Origin: Cavia porcellus
Lineage: Eukaryota > Chordata > Mammalia > Rodentia > Caviidae
Direction of reading: 5' to 3'
DNA length: 64,000 nt
Assembly (NCBI RefSeq): GCF_034190915.1
Contig: NW_026947706.1
Location: 186,001-250,000, forward strand
In this document: piece after piece, positions 52,718-62,151 of the stretch
How positions within the stretch are numbered: position 1 is the first letter of the stretch
Layout: every line of letters starts with the position of its first letter
The notes under the pieces: model-generated
What the model saw: only the letters and a program-made list of their open reading frames with translations
Told to the model about the DNA's origin: nothing
Database searches by the model: none
Position numbers and translations under genes: made by a program

Positions 52718-54986
52718 GTGTGAATCGGAGGGTCTGAATTAGGATAGGCAGTGAGTGGCAATTTAGGATGGAGAAAAGCACCGCGGGGTGGTCAGCATGG
52801 GGAGGTCAGGAAACATCCAGTGGCAATGTAGGATAGGTTTCTGAAAAACATCGCGGGTTGGTGCGCATTGTATGGGTGTGTGTTACATTACATTCACTAG
52901 TAGGAGTGAGAAAAACATCACGGGGTGGTGCGCATTGTATGGGTGTGTGTTACATTACATTCACTAGTAGGAGTGAGAAAAACATCGCGGGGTGGTGCGC
53001 ATTGTATGGGTGTGTGTTACATTACATTCACTAGTAGGAGTGAGAAAAACATCGCGGGGTGGTGCGCATTGTATGGGTGTGTGTTACATTACATTCACTA
53101 TTAGGAGTGAGAAAAACATCACGGGGTGGTGTGAATCGGAGGGTCTGAATTAGGATAGGCAGTGAGTGGCAATGTAGGTTGGAGAAAAGCACCGCGGGGT
53201 CGTCAGCATGGGGAGGTCAGGGAACATGCAGTGGCAATGTAGGATAAGTTTCTGAAAAACATCGCGGGGTGGTGCGCATTGTATGGGTGTGTGTTACATT
53301 ACATTCACTAGTAGGAGTGAGAAAAACATCACGGGGTGGTGTGAATCGGAGGGTCTGAATTAGGATAGGCAGTGAGTGGCAATGGAGGATGGAGAAAATC
53401 ACTGCGGCGTGGTCAGCATGGGGAGGTCAGGGAACATGCAATGGCAATGTAGGATAGGTTTCTGAAAAACATCGCGGGGTGGTGCGCATTGTATGGGTGT
53501 GTGTTACATTACATTCACTAGTAGGAGTGAGAAAAACATCACGGGGTGGTGCGCATTGTATGGGTGTGTGTTACATTACATTCACTAGTAGGAGTGAGAA
53601 AAACATCACGGGGTGGTGTGAATCGGAGTGTCTGAATTAGGATAGGCAGTGAGTGGCAATGTAGGATGGAGAAAAGCACCGCGGTGTGGTCAGCATGGGG
53701 AGGTCAGGGAACATGCAGTGGCAATGTAGGATAGGTTTCTGAAAAACATCGCGTGGTGGTGTGCATTGTATGGGTGTGTGTTACCTTCACTAGTAGGAGT
53801 GAGAAAAACATCACGGGGTGGTGTGCATTGTATGGGTGTGTGTTACATTACATTCACTAGTAGGAGTGAGAAAATCATCACGCGGTGGTGTGCATTGTAT
53901 GGGTGTGTGTTACATTACATTCACTAGTAGGAGTGAGAAAAACATCACGGGGTGGTGCGCATTGCATGGGTGTGTGTTACATTACATTCACTAGTAGGAG
54001 TGAGAAAAACATCGCGGTGTGGTGCGCATTGTATGGTTGTGTGTTACATTACATTCACTATTAGGAGTGAGAAAAACATCACGGGGTGGTGTGAATCGGA
54101 GGGTCTGAATTAGGATAGGCAGTGAGTGGCAATGTAGGTTGGAGAAAAGCACCGCGGGGTGGTCAGCATGGGCAGGTCAGGGAACATGCAGTGGCAATGT
54201 AGGATAGGTTTCTGAAAAACATCGCGGGGTGGTGCGCAATGTATGGGTGTGTGTTACATTACATTCACTAGTAGGAGTGAGAAAAGCATCACGGGGTGGT
54301 GCGCATTGTATGGGTGTGTGTTACCTTACATTCACTAGTAGGAGTGAGAAAAACATCACAGGGTGGTGTGAATCGGAGGGTCTGAATTAGGATAGGCAGT
54401 GAGTGACAATGTAGGATGGAGAAAATCACCGCGGGGTGGTCAGCATGGGGAGGTCAGGGAACATGCAGTGGCAATGTAGGATAGGTTTCTGAAAAACATC
54501 GCGGGGTGGTGCGCATTGTATGGGTGTGTGTTAAATTACATTCACAAGTAGGGATGAGAAAAACATCACGGGGTGGTGCGCATTGTATGGGTGTGTGTTA
54601 CATTGCATTCACTAGTAGGAGTGAGAAAAACATCGCGGGGAGGTGCCCATTGTATGGGTGTGTGTTACATTACATTCACTAGTAGGAGTGAGAAAAACAT
54701 CACGGGGTGGTGTGAATCGGAGGGTCTGAATTAGGATAGGCAGTGAGTGGCAATGTAGGATGGAGACAAGCACCGCGTGGTGGTCAGCATGGGGAGGTCA
54801 GGGAACATGCAGTGGCAATGTAAGATACGTTTCTGAAAAATATCGCGTTGTGGTGCGTATTGTATGGGGGTGTGTTACATTACATTAACTAGTAGGAGTG
54901 AGAAAAACAGCACGGGGTGGTGCGCATTGTATGGGTGTGTGTTACATTACATTCACTAGTAGGAGTGAGAAAAACATCACGGGGTG
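52718..54986 (+). repeat. HOR-V copy 2 (2,269 bp)
   Basis: A counts 4,1,2,5,2,3,2. The landmarks of copy 1 recur: TCAGGAAACATCCAG near 52807, GTTACCTTCACTAG near 53779, GGAGACAAG near 54762 (2,470 bp after the first). The poly-T A module seen before this point in earlier copies is not present here. Confidence 0.84.
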
Positions 54987-57200
54987 GTGTGAATCGGAGG
55001 GTCTGAATAAGGATAGGCATTGAGTGGCAATGTAGGATGGAGAAAAGCACCGCGGGGTGGTCAGCATGGGGAGGTCAGGGAACAGGCAGTGGCAATGTAG
55101 GATAGGTTTCTGAAAAACATCGCGGGGTGGTGCGCATTGTTCGGTGTGTGTTACATTACATTCACTAGTAGGAGTGAGAAAAACATCACGGGGTGGTGCG
55201 CATTGTATGGGTGTGTGTTACATTTCATTCACTAGTAGGAGTGAGAAAAACATCTCGCGGTCGTGTGAATCAGAGGGTCTGAATTAGGATAGGCAGTGAG
55301 TGGCAATGTAGGATGGAGAAAAGCACCGCGGTGTGGTCAGCATGGAGAGGTCAGGGAACATGCAGTGGCAATGTAGGATAGGTTTCTGAAAAACATCGCC
55401 GTGTGGGGCGCATTTTATGGGTGTGTGATACATTACATTCACTAGTAGGAGTGAAAAAAACATCACGGGGTAGTGCGCATTGTATGGGTGTGTGTTACAT
55501 TACATTCACTATTAGGAGTGAGAAATACATCACGGGGTGGTGTGAATCGGAGGGTCTGAATTAGGATAGGCAGTGAGTGGCAATGTAGGATGGAGAAAAG
55601 CACCGCGGGGTAGTCAGCTTGGGGAGGTCACGGAACATGCAGTGGCAATGTAGGATAGGTTTCTGAAAAACATCGCGGGGTGGTGCGCATTGTATGAGTG
55701 TGTGTTACATTACATTCTCTAGTAGGAATGAGAAAAACATCACGGGGTGGTGCGCATTGTATGTTTGTGTGTTACATTACATTCACAAGTAGGAGTGAGA
55801 GAAACATAACGGGGTGGTGCGCATTGTATGGGTGTGTGTTACATTACATTCACTAGTAGGAGTGAGAAAAATATCACGGGGTGGTTTGAATCGGAGGGTC
55901 TGAATTAGGATAGGCATTGAGTGGTAATGTAGGATGGAGAAAAGCACCGCGGGGTGGTCAGCATGGGGAGGTCAGGGAACATGCAGTGGCAATGTAGGAT
56001 AGGTTTCTGAAAAACATCGCGGGATGGTGCGCATTGTATGGGTGTGTGTTACATTACATTCACTAGTAGGAGTGAGAAAAACATTACGGGGTGGTGTGCA
56101 TTTTATGGGTGTGTGTTACATGACATTCACTAGTAGGAGTTAGAAAAACATCACGGGGTGGTATGAATTAGAGGGTCTGAATTAGAATAGGCAGTGAGTG
56201 ACAATGTAGGATGGAGAAAAGCACCGCGGGGTCGTCAGCATGGGGAGGTCAGGGAACATGCAGTGGCAATGTAGGATAAGTTTCTGAAAAACATTGCGGG
56301 GTGGTGCGCATTGTATGGATGTGTATTACAGTACATTCACTAGTAGGAGTGAGAAAAACATCACAGGGTGGTGCCCATTGTATGGGTGTGTGTTACATTA
56401 CATTCACTAGTAGGAGTGAGAAAAGCATCACGGGGTGGTGTGAATCGGAGGGTCTGAATTAGGATAGGCAGTGAGTGGCAATGTAGGATGGAGAAAATCA
56501 CCGCGGGTTGGTCAGCATGGGGAGGTCAGGGAACATGCAGTGGCAATGTAGGATAGGTTTCTGAAAAACTTCGCGGGGTGGTGCGCATTGTATGGGTGTG
56601 TGTTACATTACATTCACTACTAGGAGTGAGAAAAACATCACGCGGTGGTGTGAATCGGAAGGTCTGAATTAGGATGGGCAGTGAGTGGCAATGTATAATG
56701 GAGAAAAGGACCGCCTGGTGGTCAGCATGGGGAGGTCAGGGAACATGCAGTGGCAATGTAGGATAGGTTTCTGAAAAACATCGCGGGGTGGTGCGCATTG
56801 TATGGGTGTGTGTTACATTACATTCACTAGTAGGAGTGAGAAAAACATCACGGGGTGGTGCGCATTGTATGGGTGTGTGTTACATTACATTCACTAGTAG
56901 GAGTGAGAAAAACATCACGGTGTGGTGTGAATCGGAGGGTCTGAATTAGGATAGGCAGTGAGTGGCAATGTAGGATGGAGAAAAGCACCGCGGTGTGGTC
57001 AGCATGGGAAGTCAGGGAACATGCAGTGGCAATGTAGGATAGGTTTCTGAAAAACATCGCGGGGTGGTGCGCATTGTATGGGTGTGTGTTACATTACATT
57101 CACTAGTAGGAGTGAGAAAAGCATCACGGGGTTGATCGCATTGTATGGGTGTGTGTTACCTTACATTCACTAGTAGGAGTGAGAAAAACATCACGGGGTG
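54987..57200 (+). repeat. HOR-VI-related segment
   Basis: A counts 2,2,3,2,2,1,2,2. It contains the first short A with GTTCGGTGTG (near 55139) and the GAGTGACAATG composite near 56184. The block near 56175-56939 corresponds to 57835-58599 at an offset of 1,660 bp. It seems to be a more diverged or rearranged relative of the HOR-VI unit that follows. Confidence 0.78.
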
Positions 57201-58928
57201 GTGTGAATCGGAGGGTCTGAATTAGGATAGGCAGTGAGTGGCAATGTAGGATGGAGACAAGCACCGCGTGGTGGTCAGCATGGGGAGGTCAGGGAACATG
57301 CAGTGGCAATGTTGGATAGGATTCTGAAAAACATCGCGTGGTGGTGCGCATTGTATGGGTGTGTGTTACATTACATTAACTAGTAGGAGTGAGAAAAATA
57401 TCACGGGGTGGTGCGCATTGTATGGGTGTGTGTTACATTACATTCACTAGTAGAAGTTAGCAAAACATCACGGGGTGGTGTGAATCGGAGGGTCTGAATA
57501 AGGACAGGCATTGAGTGGCAATGTAGGATGGAGAAAAGCACCGCGGGGTGGTCAGCATGGGGAGGTCAGGGAACATGCAGTGGCAGTGTAGGATAGGTTT
57601 CTGAAAAACATCGCGGGGTGGTGCGCATTGTTCGGTGTGTGTTACATTACATTCACTAGTAGGAGTGAGAAAAACATCACGGGGTGGTGCGCATTGTATG
57701 GGTGTGTGTTACATTTCATTCACTACTAGGAGTGAGGAAAATATCACCGGGTGGTGCGCATTGTATGGGTGTGTGTTACATTACATTCACTAGTCGGAGT
57801 TAGAAAAACATCACGGGGTGGTGTGAATCAGAGGGTCTGAATTAGGATAGGCAGTGAGTGACAATGTAGGATGGAGAAAAGCACCGCGGGGTCGTCAGCA
57901 TGGGGAGGTCAGGGAACATGCAGTGGCAATGTAGGATAGGTTTCTGAAAAACATTGCGGGGTGGTGCACATTGTATGGATGTGTATTACATTACATTCAC
58001 TAGTAGGAGTGAGAAAAACATCACAGGGTGGTGCGCATTGTATGGGTGTGTGTTACATTACATTCACTAGTAGGAGTGAGAAAAGCATCACGGGGTGGTG
58101 TGAATTGGAGGGTCTGAATTAGGATAGGCAGTGAGTGGCAATGTAGGATGGAGAAAATCACCGCGGGTTGGTCAGCATGGGGAGGTCAGGGAACATGCAG
58201 TGGCAATGTAGGATAGGTTTCTGAAAAACATCGCGGGGTGGTGCGCATTGTATGGGTGTGTGTTACATTACATTCACTACTAGGAGTGAGAAAAACATCA
58301 CGCGGTGGTGTGAATCGGAAGGTCTGAATTAGGATGGGCAGTGAGTGGCAATGTAGGATGGAGAAAAGCACCGCGGGGTGGTCAGCATGGGGAGGTCAGG
58401 GAACATGCAGTGGCAATGTAGGATAGGTTTCTGAAAAACATCGCGGGGTGGTGCGCATTGTATGGGTGTGTGTTACATTACATTCACTAGTAGGAGTGAG
58501 AAAAACATCACGGGGTGGTGCGCATTGTATGGGTGTGTGTTACATTACATTCACTAGTAGGAGTGAGAAAAACATCACGGGGTGGTGTGAATCGGAGGGT
58601 CTGAATTAGGATAGTCAGTGAGTGGCAATGTAGGATGGAGAAAAGCACCGCGGTGTGGTCAGCATGGGTAGGTCAGGGAACATGCAGTGGCAATGTAGGA
58701 TAGGTTTCTGAAAAACATCGCGGGGTGGTGTGCATTGTATGGGTGTGTGTTACATTACATTCACTAGTAGGAGTGAGAAAAACATCACGGGGTGGTGCGC
58801 ATTGTATGGGTGTGTGTTACATTACATTCACTAGCAGGAGTGAGAAAATCATCACGCGGTGGTGCGCATTGTATGGGTGTGTGTTACATTACATTCACTA
58901 GTAGGAGTGAGAAAAACATCACGGGGTG

Positions 58929-59001
58929 GTGTGAATCGGAGGGTCTGAATTAGGATAGGCAGTGAGTGGCAATGTAGGATGGAGAAAAGCACCGCGGGGT
59001 G
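58929..59001 (+). repeat. Reference B1 module (73 bp)
   Basis: B1 starts GTGTGAATCGGAGGGTCTGA, continues through GGATAGGCAGTGAGTGG and CAATGTAGGATGG, and ends GAGAAAAGCACCGCGGGGTG. It contains CCGCGG (SacII) and three CpG in the consensus. Its 3' part aligns with A (GTAGGA, then GAGAAAA-CA-C-CGGGGTG) and its middle aligns with B2 (GTGGCAATGTAGGAT). All of the 213 B1 copies located are followed directly by B2. Recurring variants include a GGATAGGGCGTGAGTGG form (for example near 2081, 5053, 8571, 38961), a GAGTGACAATG form, and a GAGGGGCAATG form (near 3340, 6860, 10380). Confidence 0.95.
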
Positions 59002-59071
59002 GTCAGCATGGGGAGGTCAGGGAACATGCAGTGGCAATATAGGATAGGTTTCTGAAAAACATCGCGGGGTG
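59002..59071 (+). repeat. Reference B2 module (70 bp)
   Basis: B2 starts GTCAGCATGGGGAGGTCAGG, continues GAACATGCAGTGGCAATGTA, and ends with GGTTTCTGAAAAACATCGCG followed by GGGTG. This copy carries ATATAGG where most have ATGTAGG. It shares GTGGCAATGTAGGAT with B1 and the common end with A and B1. B2 is never found without B1 before it and never directly precedes another B1: at least one A always intervenes. B1 and B2 therefore behave as one 143-bp dimer that is copied as a unit. Confidence 0.94.
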
Positions 59072-59203
59072 GTGCGCATTGTATGGGTGTGTTACATTAC
59101 ATTCACTAGTAGGAGTGAGAAAAACATCACGGGGTGGTGCGCATTGTATGGGTGTGTGTTACATTACATTCACTAGTAGGAGTGAGAAAATCATCACGCG
59201 GTG

Positions 59204-59270
59204 GTGCGCATTGTATGGGTGTGTGTTACATTACATTCACTAGTAGGAGTGAGAAAAACATCACGGGGTG
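59204..59270 (+). repeat. Reference A module (67 bp)
   Basis: This copy matches the A consensus I derived by eye. It opens with GTGCGCATTG, has a short TG tract (about 59219-59225), two tandem ACATT pentamers, then TCACTAGTAGGAGTGA and the common end GAAAAACATCACGGGGTG. TCACT and AGTGA are complementary arms around a 6-base loop. ACTAGT (SpeI) and TGCGCA (FspI) are single sites per module. About 502 copies occur. Frequent variants are CGCGGGG for CACGGGG, TGTGCAT or TGCACAT for TGCGCAT, ACTATTAGG or ACTACTAGG for ACTAGTAGG, and an ACGAGTGACAA form. These variants hold fixed places within each HOR, so A modules are distinguishable subtypes rather than a uniform run. Confidence 0.95.
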
Positions 59271-60778
59271 GTGCGCATTGTATGGGTGTGTGTTACATTA
59301 CATTCACTAGTAGGAGTGAGAAAAACATCGCGGGGTGGTGCGCATTGTATGGGTGTGTGTTACATTACATTCACTAGTAGGAGTGAGAAAAACATCGCGG
59401 GGTGGTGTGAATCGGAGGGTCTGAATTAGGATAGGCTTTGAGTGGCAATGTAGGATGGAGAAAAGCACCGCGGGGTGGTCAGCATGGGGAGGTCAGGGAA
59501 CATGCAGTGGCAATGTAGGATAGGTTTCTGAAAAACATCGCGGGGTGGTGCGCATTGTATGGGTGTGTGTTACATTACATTCACTAGTAGAAGTGACAAA
59601 AACATTACGGGGTGGTGCGCATTTTATGGGTGTGTGTTACATGACATTCACTACTAGGAGTGAGGAAAATATCACGGGGTGGTGCGCATTGTATGGGTGT
59701 GTGTTACATTACATTCACTAGTGGGAGTTAGAAAAACATCACGGGGTGGTATGAATCAGAGGGTCTGAATTAGGAAAGGCAGTGAGTGACAATGTAGGAT
59801 GGAGAAAAGCACAGCGGGGTCGTCAGCATGGGGCGGTCAGGGAACATGCAGTGGCAATGTAGGATAAGTTTCTGAAAAACATTGCGGGGTGGTGCGCATT
59901 GTATGGATGTGTATTACATTACACTCACTAGTAGGAGTGAGAAAAACATCACAGGGTGGTGCCCATTGTATGGGTGTGTGTTACATTACATTCACTAGTC
60001 GGAGTTAGAAAAACATCACGGGGTGGTGTGAATCAGAGGGTCTGAATTAGGATAGGCAGTGAGTGACAATGTAGGATGGAGAAAAGCACCGCGGGGTCGT
60101 CAGCATGGGGAGGTCAGGGAACATGCAGTGGCAATGTAGGATAGGTTTCTGAAAAACATTGCGGGGTGGTGCGCATTGTATGGATGTGTATTACATTACA
60201 TTCACTAGTAGGAGTGAGAAAAACATCACAGGGTGGTGCGCATTGTATGGGTGTGTGTTACATTACATTCACTAGTAGGAGTGAGAAAAGCATCACGGGG
60301 TGTTGTGAATCGGAGGGTCTGAAATAGGATAGGCAGTGAGTGGCAATGTAGGATGGAGAAAATCCCCGCGGGTTGGTCAGCATGGGGAGGTCAGGGAACA
60401 TGCAGTGGCAATGTAGGATAGGTTTCTGAAAAACATCGCGGGGTGGTGCGCATTGTATGGGTGTGTTACATTACATTCACTAGTAGGAGTGAGAAAAACA
60501 TCACGGGGTGGTGCGCATTGTATGGGTGTGTGTTACATTACATTCACTAGTAGGAGTGAGAAAATCATCACGCGGTGGTGCGCATTGTATGGGTGTGTGT
60601 TACATTACATTCACTAGTAGGAGTGAGAAAAACATCACGGGGTGGTGCGCATTGTATGGGTGTGTGTTACATTACATTCACTAGTAGGAGTGAGAAAAAC
60701 ATCGCGGGGTGGTGCGCATTGTATGGGTGTGTGTTACCTTACATTCACTAGTAGGAGTGAGAAAAACATCACGGGGTG

Positions 60779-62151
60779 GTGTGAATCGGAGGGTCTGAAT
60801 TAGGATAGGCAGTGAGTGGCAATGTAGGATGGAGACAAGCACCGCGTGGTGGTCAGCATGGGGAGGTCAGGGAACATGCAGTGGCAATGTTGGATAGGAT
60901 TCTGAAAAACATCGCGTGGTGGTGCGCATTGTATGGGTGTGTGTTACATTACATTAACTAGTAGGAGTGAGAAAAATATCACGGGGTGGTGCGCATTGTA
61001 TGGGTGTGTGTTACATTACATTCACTAGTAGGAGTTAGAAAAACATCACGGGGTGGTGTGAATCGGAGGGTCTGAATAAGGACAGGCATTGAGTGGCAAT
61101 GTAGGATGGAGAAAAGCACCGCGGGGTGGTCAGCATGGGGAGGTCAGGGAACATGCAGTGGCAATGTAGGATAGGTTTCTGAAAAACATCGCGGGGTGGT
61201 GCGCATTGTTCGGTGTGTGTTACATTACATTCACTAGTAGGAGTGAGAAAAACATCATGGGGTGGTGCGCATTGTATGGGTGTGTGTTACATTTCATTCA
61301 CTACTAGGAGTGAGGAAAATATCACCGGGTGGTGCGCATTGTATGGGTGTGTGTTACATTACATTCACTAGTCGGAGTTAGAAAAACATCACGGGGTGGT
61401 GTGAATCAGAGGGTCTGAATTAGGATAGGCAGTGAGTGACAATGTAGGATGGAGAAAAGCACCGCGGGGTCGTCAGCATGGGGAGGTCAGGGAACATGCA
61501 GTGGCAATGTAGGATAGGTTTCTGAAAAACATTGCGGGGTGGTGCGCATTGTATGGATGTGTATTACATTACATTCACTAGTAGGAGTGAGAAAAACATC
61601 ACAGGGTGGTGCGCATTGTATGGGTGTGTGTTACATTACATTCACTAGTAGGAGTGAGAAAAGCATCACGGGGTGGTGTGAATCGGAGGGTCTGAAATAG
61701 GATAGGCAGTGAGTGGCAATGTAGGATGGAGAAAATCCCCGCGGGTTGGTCAGCATGGGGAGGTCAGGGAACATGCAGTGGCAATGTAGGATAGGTTTCT
61801 GAAAAACATCGCGGGGTGGTGCGCATTGTATGGGTGTGTTACATTACATTCACTAGTAGGAGTGAGAAAAACATCACGGGGTGGTGCGCATTGTATGGGT
61901 GTGTGTTACATTACATTCACTAGTAGGAGTGAGAAAATCATCACGCGGTGGTGCGCATTGTATGGGTGTGTGTTACATTACATTCACTAGTAGGAGTGAG
62001 AAAAACATCACGGGGTGGTGCGCATTGTATGGGTGTGTGTTACATTACATTCACTAGTAGGAGTGAGAAAAACATCGCGGGGTGGTGCGCATTGTATGGG
62101 TGTGTGTTACATTACATTCACTAGTAGGAGTGAGAAAAACATCACGGGGTG
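60779..62151 (+). repeat. HOR-VI, 1,373-bp sub-block
   Basis: A counts 2,3,2,5. The B dimers near 60793, 61070 and 61413 recur 1,372-1,373 bp later near 62166, 62443 and 62785. Together with the preceding 3,578 bp this makes the 4,950-bp period. Confidence 0.86.

Larger units (their letters stand above)
57201..60778 (+). repeat. HOR-VI, 3,578-bp sub-block
   Basis: A counts 2,3,2,1,2,3,5,3,2,2,5. Its first composites (GGAGACAAG near 57253, GTTCGGTGTG near 57630) recur exactly 3,578 bp later. An A that lost TG from its TG tract (near 59085) recurs near 60464 and 61837. Two GAGTGACAATG composites lie near 59772 and 60049. Confidence 0.86.

Noticed and set aside
58990..59030. G-quadruplex at the B1-B2 junction (GGGGTGG, GGGGAGG, CAGGG)
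   Set aside because: Only three runs of three or more G lie close together, with a 10-base loop between two of them. The next run is about 40 bases away. A two-layer structure is possible but not a standard motif.
59251..59270. CENP-B box
   Set aside because: CGGGG is present, but the required TTCG and A at the fixed upstream spacing are absent in the module consensuses. The array could still be centromeric without it.
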